DNA from: Bigelowiella natans CCMP2755 | Lineage: Eukaryota > Cercozoa > Chlorarachniophyceae | Reading direction: 5' to 3' | NCBI GenBank assembly: GCA_000320545.1 | Contig: ADNK01002970.1 | Span: forward strand, 1-64,000 | Length of the DNA stretch: 64,000 bases | Part shown: positions 21,692 to 34,571 of the stretch, piece after piece | How the letters are laid out: every line of letters starts with the position of its first letter | Numbering within the stretch: position 1 is the first letter of the stretch | The notes under the pieces: model-generated | What the model was told of the DNA's origin: nothing | Seen by the model: only the letters and a program-made list of their open reading frames with translations | Database searches by the model: none | Position numbers and translations under genes: made by a program

Positions 21692-24600
21692 TCATATGTG
21701 GCCAAGGCGCATTCTAAGTAGTGCCACGTAGTGATCAGATGGTGGAAAATTCGCTGCACATTCCTGCATTTTCCCTAAGTTATCCCCAATCTCTACTTCC
21801 AGCCGTTTAAATCTGTGAAAGGAAAGACAATCAGCATACTTATGTGCTTTGAAATGTGTCTATTAATCGATTAAAAAATCGCTTTCTCTTAATTATAGTA
21901 TCTTTATTCGCTACTACGACACTCAGACAAGATACTGTTTTGACGTCGACATATTAAATCCGCATTCTATCTCGTTTCCACACTCTCACCTTATTTGGTT
22001 TATATTTTATTATCTTTTAGATAATATGATCATAGTAGTATCAGCAGCAGCAGCAGCATTAGTAGTAGCAGTAGTAGTAGTAGTAGTAGCCTCTTGTCAT
22101 AGTTTATAAGTAGGTACCGCTTCGGGTTTGTTCCTTTAAGACGAGAACTTGCTACCTTTAAACAAGCTTCCAGTACTGCTGCACAAGTGAAACCATGGTG
22201 CAAGGACTTGCTATCATCATTCTTTTCAGTATCTGTTTCTTTGTCGTCTTGTTTTCCAAGAAAATTCCAAATAAACTCCCACATCAGAGGGTATTTAGCA
22301 GACTTCCCAGGCTTCTCTGTATGTCGTTGCTTGCATTCGGTCGCCCAATTTGTAATTTGCTTCGGATTTTTACTGTTGTTTTTGTTTCTTTGATCTTCGC
22401 AGTTGATCTCCTCTCTGCACGGTATGGCATTTGCCTTGATTTCACGACGTTCAGTGGTACCAGCACGAGATAGACATATATCAATGATTTGATCATGGAT
22501 TTCGTCAATTTGTAGAAGGAAAGATGCGTATAAGAGCTGCCATCAATAATAAGAAGAATATCAATAAAAAAACAAGGAAGGAGGAGAGAAAGGTAGAGAG
22601 AAATGGAGACGCTACAAACATAAAAGTAACTGGGAATACATTTGATGATGGTGAATTACATAATGGCGACAATGCGCTGTATACTTTCATGCCTGGTAGG
22701 TACTGTTACATCTAAAGAAGGACAGCAATACTCTAGAACAATATCTCATCAGCGTTGAGAACTATATGGTAGTGACAATACCAGCAGTGGCAATAACAGA
22801 AAGTAGTATCGAAGTAGTGTTGTTCTCTTTCATTTCTTATAAATTTTCATCAAACAATCACCTTGATGTAAACAACGACAAAATGCTTACTGTTTACCTT
22901 AATTTGTTCAAATGGCATGCTTTTGGACACTCGGGGGGCATATCGGGCCCCTTTTGAAATCGGCAACCTTTGATGGAAGACCACGAACAACAAAGGCAAG
23001 ATTTGCGGAACAACCGCACACAGCTCCCTCATGACGGCAGAGACTGGTTCGATGTTCTTGAAGTTTTGGTATAAACTGCGCGATTTGGAGGAGTCAACCA
23101 GGCACTTTGCGGTAAATAGCATTGCGGATAGCACAAACTCATTGGGAAGAAGCGTCCTTCCAATAGCGAATACTTGCAACATTTGAGCAAGTTGTAATGC
23201 TACTGCTTTGGGCTTCTTTCTTGTAGATATTTGATTGATTGTCCTAGTATTGATCCAATCACATATTCAAAAATAGAAAGGTACTGCTGAAACCGATGAG
23301 GTACAGCCGAGTGTAAAGGCGTCATCTTGCAGCAGCAGAGTATCCTCTATACCACTATCAGCATGCATCTATTCACATCACCGCCAACGACAACTCCTCT
23401 CCTAACATACTACCTGCGGATTTTAGAGCGCAACTGCACACTGGTTAATGATGATTCCTGTTTGTGCTGAGCGGCTCTCTCTGTTTTCAGCTTGATCGCA
23501 TCAATCAATTTTGACACAGCCATTGACCACATAACAAGATTTGTTAGGGGAAATGGCACCGAAGGGGAGATGAATAGGCTTCGTAGACGTTCCTGAATGT
23601 CTTTGATTCCAAATACCCTATACTGGAATCCTGATGATAACATTATCATCATTTCTCCATCATACTTTGTTGTCACCCTAGCATCATTTGTTCGCTGTCA
23701 TCGAATTACGCTATTACCTTCGACGTGGAAATCGTAGAAAAATTGCACAAGTTTACTTCTCTTTTTTTCTTTATTTGCTGTTGGCATCTCCTTCAATTCT
23801 GATTGCTTTTGCTCTGTATTGATTTCGAAATATGATTTGGGCTGTCGAGGATGTTGGTTTTTCTGATGTTGGTCTTCATGTTCGTTTTCGTTCTTCGTCT
23901 TCTTCTTCTTCTTCTTTGAGGTAACTTTCATAATGCAGGGAGGGAGGGGCGTCTGAGGAGAAGCTGCTTTGAAGTTCACTGAGGAATCATTATCATCACA
24001 ATGTTTTTTTCTGTTGGCAGCAGGAAGCTCAGTGGGCTTGATGGTAGTTGGATTTGGAGAAGAAGAAGGCATAAGTTGCAAATTGACTTGCCTATTATTT
24101 TGCATGTTTTTTTGGTATTTGTGTGTCTTGTTACTTTTACAGATTGAATTGTTCAAAGTGCATAAATCTTCTATATTTTCTGTGATCTTCGAGGCCTCTC
24201 CATGACACAAAAGACGTATTCCCTTGTAGAATTTAATGGCTATATTTTTTCTGCTTTTGACCTGAGAATGTTTATCTAGTGTAAACATTTACTTTGCACA
24301 GGTAAATAAACATGTGCATATCAAGAGTGATGAGCAACATTCACCATGTAATAACAATTTTCCTGTAGTGTTGTTTCTCCATCTATAAGATGCATCGTTA
24401 CATGGCAGAACTCCCAGGATATATTGCTGTCTGGACGGATGATATCCAAAAAATGCTGATGAGACTCTTTTTCATTGTCTGGTGTGCTGGCATTATTAAT
24501 CCCTTTCTCTCTTTTTGGCACCGCCTTTGGATGGATATGAAATAAATGGAACCATTCAACACATGTATGGCAACACTTCCTTCAACAGCAAAATAAATTT

Positions 24601-25519
24601 ACATGTTCATAGCACGTTTTGCCGGATAAATGTATCAATTGATCGAATTTGTGTTTTGTTACAACGTCAAATTCTTTCTTTTTCTTCTTTTTTTTTTCGG
24701 GTTTTACGCAAGGTTTCGTGAGGTCAATGACGTCGTCTCTCGTGAGATCAATGACGTCGTCTCTTGTGAGATAGATGACATCTCTTGGATTTGAAGGGTG
24801 AGTGATCTGAATTCATACCGAGAAGTAGTTAAGCAACTATTGATATTCTAACAGTGTACACGTTCATATTTCCTTATGGCGCCTTTTACAACACCTAATA
24901 TGCTTCCTGAAACAACCCACAATGTACGAAATAAATATAATCTTATTACCAATTGAGACTCAAAATCTATGGGGCCAATGACAAAAAAGCCTTTCTTTCC
25001 AACGAGAGAGCTTACATCTATGACTTTCGCCTTTCCTCCCCAACCATGGACATCATTATCCCCCCACGATGTTTTTCCTTATATGTAGGGGGGAGGAGTA
25101 GAATATCAACATCATTGTTATCGTCATCGTCACCATCATCATCATCAATCTCATTTTCATTATAGTTTCGTGATTATACAAACCTTTTGGATATACAATC
25201 CCCGTTGGAGAGATCATATATATTGCTCGAAACTTATTCGTATATCTGTTGGCAAAAGGGGGATGAGGTGATGCATTAAACATTGAAAATATTGATGATC
25301 TTTCAACAATAGTTTGAAGATAACAAAATGGCATCAAAACAATAGATACTAATGGTGACAGAAGGCATGTATAGATGTCGATTAGGAAGATTATTTAAGA
25401 AAAGACATTTGATGATGATAATATTTTTCATCCTTATTTGTGGTTACTGAGATCATTATAATTCTGAATCTTTATATTTTTTACCGTCACTATGACAAGC
25501 AATTCGCGACATGTCATAG

Positions 25520-25558
<39 letters not shown>

Positions 25559-27059
25559 TTATATCATGATCTTTTTTATATTTTCACAGGTTCACTTAAT
25601 CTTCCAAATCCCTGCTATGAGTTTAGTGTCTATAGCTTCTTTCTTCTCTTTTTGCCTAAGTTGCTGCATGGATGCTCTGACATCGAGACCATCAACAAGA
25701 AAAAGAGGGCAAAATTTAATGGAAAATGATATGTACATACTTGTTGATTATTTTGAAGTTATTAATGAATGCACTGCCTTTACATGCTTATTAAACACAC
25801 TTGTCAGATGATAAAGTGAAAACATTCATACCTTTCAGTGTTGCTAGTTCGTAGCTATTTGTTAGATTTGAGAGCCGTTTTGCGGAAAGAAAGAGTAAAC
25901 AAAGAACACTATGATGATTATGATGATAATGATAATAATGATGATAATGATGATGATGATGATGATGAAAATAACATTGCAGGTGTGATTGGCAACAGAG
26001 AGTGTAATGAAGAGACGGAGATTCGAAGTATCTTTAGTTTGTCTTCCTTATAGATTGTGTCATGGGTGATATATTCGCTTAAAACTTAAAACTCTACTCC
26101 GTATGGGTACACGTGCACCATACGGACTACTCACAGGAAGAGTAGAAAAATGTCACTGCTTTCTGGACAATATATCTAGTGACAAATGTGCGGGGTAAAT
26201 TTACGTTTTCCTCAGCATTTGAAGAAAACGAGAGGAATTTATAATCGAGGCAAGTGTACACTTACTTTCTCTATGGGGCCGTAGTTTTGAATCGTAGCTT
26301 CATTGTGATGGTATCGCACTACTTTGCTGAGGTCCCAAATTACGCCTTGTCTATTGTTATAGCAAAGATCGCCCAAATTGCTAAGTTGTAAATTTTGATG
26401 TCCTTGCTGAACAGCTTTAGAATACCACAACACTGCTTTTTCGATGTCCTTTTCTTCTTCGTCTTCTTTTCTATTACCACCACAAGCCATAGCTACTACG
26501 AGTTGAGAAGCAGCACCGTTATTTTGGAGAGGCCTTTGAAGATTCACCTCTTTCTTTGTTTCCACATCATTCTCATCCTTTTTGCTACCTCTCCTTTTTA
26601 CTTTTACTTTGTTCGTTAAATGCTTTGGTCTACCGTTTGACATAGCATGTAATGATGATGCTAATAATGCCGATGGGGCTCTGAAGATAACTTTCTTCTT
26701 CTTCTTTTTCTTTCTTTGGGAGGTGAGACTCCTAGAACTGGCTTTCTTCTTTTCCCTTTGATGAACGAGTACTTCTTCAATGGCTATTAGATCCCTATTT
26801 CAAGCATTAACATAAAAACAAAAACGCAAAATAGCATACATATCACAATAAAACAGAAATGGGATACAACAAACGTACAACAACAATAACATCTACGAGG
26901 ATAGGATGAGCAGTGTAGCAGCAGAAGGACATAATACCTTCTGCAGGAAGTAGATTGTGTGGATAATGTTGCATAGATTGCTTGTAAGGAGGACTTTTTA
27001 TGCTGTAACCGTATCGCTTCCAATATCTTGTGGATTGTTTTTTCTTCTAAAAGAGCCAT
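21692..27059 (-). CDS. Sel1-like repeat gene segment, 3' part of LRR-Sel1 gene
   Basis: Minus-strand exons rich in helical repeats, probably scaffolding. From 5' to 3': about 26940-27059 (possible ATG at 27059), in phase with 26265 to about 26791. That exon is Lys-rich (QRKKKKKKKV) and then has Sel1-like units (IEKAVLWYSKAVQQGHQN and WDLSKVVRYHHNEATIQN). Later exons are 24345 to about 24585 (VEWFHLFHIHPKA), about 23705-24258, 23414 to about 23668 (FQYRVFGIKDIQERLRSLF), 23294-23344 (MTPLHSAVPH), 22898-23219 (LQLAQMLQVFAIGRTLLPNE), 22118-22536 (YPLMWEFIWNFLGKQ) and 21692-21812 (SDHYVALLRMRLGHI then TGA). The joins from 23414 down to 21692 are phase-consistent. I do not recognise the C-terminal half. 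The N-terminal exon continues LRR-like spacing, so this is probably one gene with the LRR exons upstream. Confidence 0.6.
24718..24787. repeat. 24-bp tandem repeat, three copies, with TGACGTC
   Basis: Three successive units share the phrase GTGAG, then TCAATGACGTCGTCTCT. The first two are near-identical and the third is diverged. The units carry a CRE/bZIP-like TGACGTC palindrome. It lies in an intron of the Sel1 gene segment. Confidence 0.7.
25521..25565. repeat. (AT)n microsatellite
   Basis: Pure AT dinucleotide run of about 45 bp in an intron of the Sel1 gene segment. A GAT/AAT trinucleotide-rich stretch follows at about 25911-25975. Confidence 0.95.
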
Positions 27060-27284
27060 GAGCACACCAAATATTGTGTATGTCCAAATAGATTTTGGTG
27101 AGGCACAATTATGTGTATATTTTACTGCATCACATCAAAGCGAGAGAAAAGGGCGATGAAATTCTTATCTCATTTGCTGACTTAAATGTATATTACTTAT
27201 TACACTAGTTTTTACCTAATGAATACGTGATTCAGAGTAGTAGCAATACAAAGGAAATACTACTCTTTAAAAACTCTGATGTAA

Positions 27285-28648
27285 CAAGAACTGTACTACC
27301 TATGTGCATGTCCCTCATATGAAGAGCTTCAATTTTCATATTTTCGCTACCACACAAACACTGAATCAAACTAGAAGAGGCCTCCATTTCCTAGTCCGTG
27401 ATGATAATAATATGTTATCACTCTCAACAATATTTTCATCGGCAACCAGTTGACCAAAAAGTATGAAAGAACACCGTAATAGTAGTAGGAGTAGTAATGG
27501 TAAATGTTTTAGCGTCGATATCAGTAGCACGGAAAGTAGAAAGCGCATACCTCCCATTTACTCCCTTCATTAACTTTTTCCTTCTCTTTTTTCTCCATAT
27601 GGACTGTCGTTTTTCCTTTCCAAATTTCATTGCCACTTATATTGAGCACCTTCAGTTGCCTCCCTGTGTTCGCTGACAGGACGAGACCTTTAAAGATAGC
27701 GTTCAACCCTAAAAAAATGATATGAACAAGCGTTAATCATAACAAGAGACTAGTACTACTGATATCACTACCTTTTGCCTTAATTCTATTGGACTCAAGA
27801 TTTAGACTAATCAAGCTCATAGCTCCATTTGACGCCAAGGTCTGCCCAATATTAACCGCCCCTTTTGATGGTGTGTCTTATAAATTTTGAGGTATGATGA
27901 CAACTATGATGAAATATAGCAAGTACAATCACATAGCAAGTACAACCATACAACTAACTAGTCCTTGCATTACTCCTACTGCTTCTGTGATGATATCATC
28001 AGCACTATTTGGTGGTGTTGTTCGAACATATGTTTTGAATAGCTTGAAATTGTAGGTTGATTGATCAATGTCATAAATGTAATGGCCAAAAACACAAAAT
28101 CAAAGATTTATTTATAAGCGCAACGATAATAATAACACATAAAACTGCTTTTTGTGATGGAAATCACAGGTATCTATAAGTAGTAGTTCTCATATTGTTA
28201 TCACCTTGATCCTCTATGAGACAATGTGATAGATTGAGGTGCTTCAAAGAATTATTTTTCTCCAAGAAAGAGGCTATATAACCAGCCTGATCAAAGAATT
28301 TGTTTTTATTATTTATTAGTTATAGCGCAGTTGCTGTTGTTGTTGTTGTTATTGTTGGCACTAGCATCAAAGTACTTATAGTAGAAATACCAAACACCCT
28401 CATTCAATTTCGATGACACACGCAAATCTTACTTATTCCAATGAGGGGGGTGATGATGATACTCAGTGCTATCTGCTATGATGAGATGAAAAGGTAATAC
28501 CCCTTCCGAAGAAATCGAGGAATGAGAAGAACACATGGCTAGATTAAGGGTTAGCAGAGTATTGCTTTCTTCCAATCCGCAGCATATCTTCTTTGTTCCT
28601 ACTGGACCTTATGGTGGGTGTACATATTGGTTGGCAGTATATGCATGT

Positions 28649-28687
<39 letters not shown>

Positions 28688-30585
28688 TGAGTTGATATAA
28701 TATGGTGTGTGGCCCTGGAAATACACCGCAAACACTCTATTGTCCGAATTTGTTCTTCGTTTAAAGATTGGAATTCTGCTTATACCGTGATATTTTTGTT
28801 TCATCCAAACGAAGAACCGATATTCAAATTAAAAAACATTTCTGCTGCACATATCATAATTAATGTGCCGTATAGTCTCTGCTATTTATATGATAAAAAC
28901 ACATCAATCTATAAAAGTAATATCATTTTTCTCTTTTTACTCTTCCCCTCTTTCTCTCTCATTGTGCTTGTATGAGTATGCAAATAGCACCGGGTGAGTT
29001 GTAGCTGAGATCTAAAGCCTGCAAGCAATTGGCCTTTTTGAGTCCTTCTTGCATGGCATCGAATGCCTTCGTTCGTAAGCCCAAATTAGAGAGCCTAACT
29101 TCAGAGAGACTTCTGCATTGAAAAGCACCAGATAATAATACAAGATAACAACAGTTATTATCTGTACTATGTGTAAAGGGGTTAATCGATCAATTGCCAA
29201 CATCAGAATCGGATCGCATTTCCTATTCATATGAAGAGGAAAGTAGCACATAATCTCAACTGATTTCGCTCGAAAATAACGGAAAGGGCATGGCCAATCT
29301 CGGTTTGCAACGATGAAGAAGCAGCCTCCGCTGGGCTATTATCGTTATCGGCTCTAAGTGTTATAGCAAAAACAGGGCTTTTGAAGTCAATTGAATGTAT
29401 CTAGCTCACACGAGATGGTTTTTTTACGAATATTTAACTTACGTATTTCCAGATAGGTCAAGTCTTTCAAGTGACGTGATAGTGCTGACATTTGTGAGAA
29501 TCTGGAGAAATGGGGAATAGAACTCTAAGTTCGAAGTTGATGTTATTAGAATCTTAGTGTGTGGCTCATAGAAGTAAAGTTTAGATATACTGACACCTTG
29601 AACCGCATATTATCCCATACAATTTCCGAACTATCATGGTTTGTGATGAAAATCCAAAACAGTTTATAAATGCTATACATAAGGTTACAAACACGCATAT
29701 TTTGTAAAAAGGATTGGGAAAGCATCATATATATTTTGAATGAATTGTCCTGTATAAGTTGCTTTGCTCTCAATGTTTATGCTATTATTACGGATAACTT
29801 TATATTCTTTTCAAACTGTTTTTTTAAAAATGTTCTATGGGTTCCAATTACTCTGCAGACTCCTTTGGTCGAGAGCTCGTTGCGAGCCACGTTCAAGGCC
29901 GTTAAACACCCTCCGTGTCCTTGAAGGAACTCGGATACAGCATCTGCTCCCTGATTTGAATTTACTATCAGTATTGTTATGAAATGAAGGAAAAGAGGAC
30001 GCAGTGGTGGTAGTAAGCAGAGTAGTATGATCAAACCTTATCCCCGATTCTATTATCACGCAGATTTAGCTCACGGAGGGCGTGATGGCTACTGCTTTGC
30101 AAAGCTCTTGAGAGCATTTGAGCTCCAAAATACCCGATTTTTCTGTTCGCTAGATCTATCTTTATTACGCTCATGGAAGCCTCTCTCAAAAATAGTGCAA
30201 CTGCCTGTTAGCATCATGCGGCAAATATGCAATTAATAGGCAGCTTACAGCTTACGTTGATCATTACACTTTTTACTCACGTAGGTAGCGACGTCATCAA
30301 GTGCAATGTCAATATTCGATAGGTTCAAAATCCCCTTGTTACGTTGCGTGATCTGCTCAATCAGCCTAAGGATTAAAGGCCAACGAAGGCAGGATCTCAT
30401 TATTTTTTCACAGTGATAATGGATTGCAAAGGCATCTTAATACTTGGCTGTTCGAATTACATCCCCGTCCTTGCCTAATTTCTTCTCCATATACTTTAAA
30501 TTCTACAAGAAGTGTGATGAGATGACTCTTGAGGAGGTAAGAAGAGAAATGAGGTGCGTGCTCTAACCTTCGAGTAGCCATTCAT
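27285..30585 (-). CDS. Leucine-rich repeat (RNI/NLRC3-like) gene segment
   Basis: First exon 30568-30585 (ATG, MNGYSK) and second exon 30444-30502 (LKYMEKKLGKDGDVIRTA). These are followed by exons each encoding about one ribonuclease-inhibitor-type LRR: about 30280-30365 (GILNLSNIDIALDDV), about 30047-30195 (ALRELNLRDNRIGDK), about 29850-29950 (LTALNVARNELSTKGV), about 29455-29510 (SLERLDLSGNT) and about 28990-29105 (LQALDLSYNSPGA). Two more repeats lie at about 27770-27860 (LISLNLESNRIKAKG) and about 27545-27710 (QLKVLNISGNEIW), and exon 27300-27390 has IEALHMRDMHI. The pattern LxxLxLxxNxI with one repeat per exon is clear. LRRs of this class mediate protein binding; no nucleotide-binding domain is visible. 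The repeat register continues into the exon at 27059, so the Sel1 exons downstream are likely the same transcript, although that one junction lacks a clear acceptor. Confidence 0.75.
28650..28688. repeat. (AT)n microsatellite
   Basis: AT dinucleotide run of about 39 bp in an intron of the LRR gene. Confidence 0.95.
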
Positions 30586-30969
30586 GCTTGAACTAGGGTC
30601 GCAAGCTAATCGAGTCCGTTTTTAGATAAAATCGGACCAAAATTCATGTCGCAGAGCGGTGTTACCCAGATGTGTCCGACTAGATCCTTTGCGACAAGGA
30701 AGATTCTATGTCGTAACCTTTACTTTGCATTGATTTTCACAAAAGGAGAGTTGAATGACTGGATTGACCGAGTTTTGATGCCTCAGAACTCATGCAACGC
30801 CAACCTCCCAGTTGCTAGAATCGGGGGTTGGTTGTCGCGGTGTAAAATTAGAGGGTATTATATGAATGCGACAAGCCGAACAAGAAATATCTAAGAATCT
30901 CAGTAACTGTTCCTACCGGGTCGGCTTCAAGTGTACCTAATCGCAGTCTGCATCCATAGCTCGAAAGCC
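30586..30969. promoter_or_regulatory. Divergent intergenic region (LRR gene / Tpt1-ERI1 gene)
   Basis: 384 bp separate the inferred ATG of the minus-strand LRR gene and that of the plus-strand Tpt1-ERI1 gene. An open frame (30646-30894, plus) crosses it, but its reading has no family resemblance and it conflicts with the phase-checked exon chain. A short 5' exon of the plus gene could lie here. Confidence 0.4.
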
Positions 30970-32211
30970 ATGTCAAGATCCAATCAGGTGGAAGCAGAGC
31001 ACAGCTTGGAGCAACTGGAATGACATGCCATCCCCCTATCCCTCCCTTTAGCGACAAGGTCCGTTTTGTATTCTTGCCCTCTCATTTTGTGGTTCAAATA
31101 TTAGGAACGACTGTCCAGGAAGTTAACTCTTGTGCTCAGGTGCATTTCCTTCTTACTCTTGTCATCATAACTTCATGGCTTAGCAAGCTTGGCTTTATTT
31201 CAATAGGCATAAAGCGCTTGAGTTCGGGCTAAAAATGACACCGGCAGGATATGTGAAGGTAGGTCGGCCATTAATCGCCAAAGTGTTTGTCGTAGAAACG
31301 ATTTCTTTGAAAGGGGCGGGAAAAATTGACGAAGATTGTTGTATGAAATATTGATTAGATAATATCTATTGGGAGTGTTCAAAATAGTTTTTGCTGTTTG
31401 TTGCGTGCATTACACGCATGTAGCTGGACGAGCTGCTCAAGCTACCAGTATTTGACGAATTCCAACAGAGTGAGAAGAGACTTGACAAAATTGAAGAAAT
31501 CGTGGAAAACTGCAAGAAGCAACGATTCAGGATTCGATTTTTTGTAAGGCTTTCCTCTACCTTCTGCAGATATCGTTCTCTTGAGTCCTTCCTTATTTGC
31601 AGGACCCAAGCTATGAAGCCCCACAGCTGCAGAGCATTCTAGAGGAAACGAAGCTTGGATCGTATCCCGAGTACAAGGAAATCATTCAAAACACCCTGAA
31701 GATCACGATGGAGAAGCTAGTGGACTCGGGGAAGGATGATAAGGTGCGTACGTCGTTTAAATCGAAGCTGTTTGGTTTGGTAAAATGGGTCTTTAAAAAT
31801 AGGTGTGGAAAGATATGGTGAAAGCAGGGATAAAACCTGGGCACATGCAAAAGATAAGGTAAGATTCGAAACCTTATATTTCATTGGGCTACTATTTATC
31901 GTCACGCTACCCCCTCTTCCTTCTCCTCCTCCCTCTCCTCGAAGACGCCATGTTGGGACTGTCGCTGATGATATGAAGAGAAAGTAAAATATAGCACACA
32001 CACATCATTATAACTATAGTTATTGTCTATAAAAATATGGTAGAATCATACATATATGCGAGGTTTTTAGATGGTTAGCACCATAAATGAATGGAAGGCC
32101 ATGCAAAGGGGCCATGCTGCGCCCATGGTCAATTGTATTGTTGTTTTTGGTTTTATCTGTTCTATTGAGATTTGAAACGTAATTATTCACACACACACAC
32201 ACACATGATAT

Positions 32212-32261
<50 letters not shown>

Positions 32262-32802
32262 TCCTATTTCTAATCGGAATGGGTACTCCAACTAGCGCGG
32301 AGTATTATATTCGGGCAAATCAGGTGACGCTCTAAAATTCATTAATGCATGCAACCTGCCCCCCCCCCTTTTCCCTTCCGACACACATATGCAATACATG
32401 CAATAAAGGGACATAGTATCAAGACTCTTGATGATGCTGCTATGATGACGGAAATAACATCCGCAGATCAGGTGATATTGCCTCAATCTCTCTTCCTCCC
32501 TCTCTCCCTCCCCTAGCGCACACATATGCAAACCGTGAGTGCATTGGAAAACGAGAGTTGACGTGCGGGGGGGAGAGGAAAGAGGGAGGGAGAGAGAATG
32601 TGAGAGAGAACACAAACTATCCTCATGGATACTTCCTACCTCTAAACATATCTACAAATACTGATGATGATGAGGAAATCATCAAGTTCCTCCTTTTATG
32701 CAACGACAATGATGATATTATGTGTAGGTCGAAGCCTGCATCCATGGCACATATTGGGACTCCTTCGAGAGTATAAGGTGTAGTAGCCAGTGCTGTGTGC
32801 GT

Positions 32803-32842
<40 letters not shown>

Positions 32843-33352
32843 AGCTTAGTCTCTTAGTGTGCGGGGCTCTTTCTCCATTATTACTGAGTGCTAATCCTTG
32901 TAATATCTACTGCCACTGCTGCTGCTCTCGCTACTACGGATAGGCTTGCATCTGTGATGATTGACGCCAAAACAGGGGTGAGTGTTTAGATTCATCGGTA
33001 GAAGAAGGGGGGGGAGAGAGAGACAGTCTCGTCGACCAGCAACTTGGAGTATTCAATGCGTTGGAGAATGCTTGTATTTTATCGCTGATGTTATCGGTGT
33101 CTAGTTCCCTGGCTCTTTCCTCAACGAGTTCTCCTTTGCCCTCCCATCATATCAGATCACACACACACACACACAAACAGATACACACACACACATAATG
33201 AACAGGAAACGGTGTCCACCTTCCAGCAGTACGTTCAGCCAGGTGCATCAGCATCACGAAAATAGCGCTCATTTCAATCATCGATGGCACAAGAGATATC
33301 ATTCATGGCGCAATAGCAATTACCCTTTCTTTTCCATTCTTCAAACAATAAA

Positions 33353-33393
<41 letters not shown>

Positions 33394-34536
33394 TGCACAT
33401 ACACACATACACACAGTGAGGAAGATAAGCCGTTTCTGCACGGAACTGACTGGCGTCACTCAGGAATTTATCGATGAGGTTGGAGGATACAATCGTTTTT
33501 AACGCATTTATTTTAGGAGAGAGAAAACAACGAAACACCTAGAACGTGCTAACCCTAACCCTAATCATACCACCCCTCAGCTCCCTCAAAACTCTCCTGC
33601 TATCTGTATGATGATGATGGTGATGCTAGTTGATTTCATGAAACGTTGCTCTTTAACTAAGATGTTCAACGTTAATTTAGTGCTCTCACATTGCGAAAAT
33701 TTATTCTTCAATACCGATGTTACAACTGGCAGAAAGGCGTGCCGTTTTCTGAAGCCCTTGAAGCTCACGAGAAATGGTTTCACGAAGTGGTGAGTTTGAC
33801 CTTTAGGGAGGGAAAACCGGGGGGGGAGAGGGGAGAGGGGAGAGGGGAGAGGGGAAGTAAAAAACTGCAGTTTTTCTTTTTTTTCCTTCTTTTTCCCATT
33901 CCGGATAACCTCGTCAGATAGTTCCTTTCCACACGTCGACCTACATCAACGGCAACCATTTGTCCTCCTCCACCCCTGCACTTCTCCTTTCCCTTCCCCT
34001 CATCAGACGAAAGGAGCATTTTGCATTGTGTGCATATGTGGTGACCGGGATCTAAGGAAGATCATGCCAAGGTAGTATTAGATGTATTATGAGCAATCAA
34101 GGAATTTCAAAGAAGGCCTCATGATGATGAGCGCACGGAAACTGCGTTTGGTGCTTGCATTTTCGCTTGGTCTAATGTTTGATTTGCGATTTGTTTTTTT
34201 GGTTTTGATCGATCGGGAGCAGTCAATGTAGCATGTCCAAAATTGAAGTTCCTTTCTACTTGAGGAGGGTAAATGAGTGAAGTAATCTTGGCGAGGAGAT
34301 GATGAAGATGATCGTGAATATGATTATGAAGAAGGAAAATATAAGAATGATGATGATGAAGAGGAGGAGGAGGAGAAGGAGCAGGAGGAGTACAAGATGG
34401 AGAGGAGGGGGGAGGGTGAAAAGAAAAAAGATACGAACACAAACACCACATACACGCACCGCAACAATTTAAGTTGATATATGAATTTATGAGGATTACA
34501 AATACTAAGACACAGGCGTGTGTCAATGTGCGCACG

Positions 34537-34571
<35 letters not shown>

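Noticed and set aside
30646-30894. Plus-strand 82-codon frame as start of the Tpt1-ERI1 gene
   Set aside because: Its sequence shows no Tpt1 similarity and does not join in phase to the exon chain beginning with the ATG at 30970.
33549-33563. Telomere-like CTAACCCTAACCCTAA phrase
   Set aside because: Only about two and a half units inside an intron of the Tpt1-ERI1 gene, with no longer array, so not a telomere; at most an interstitial remnant or chance.
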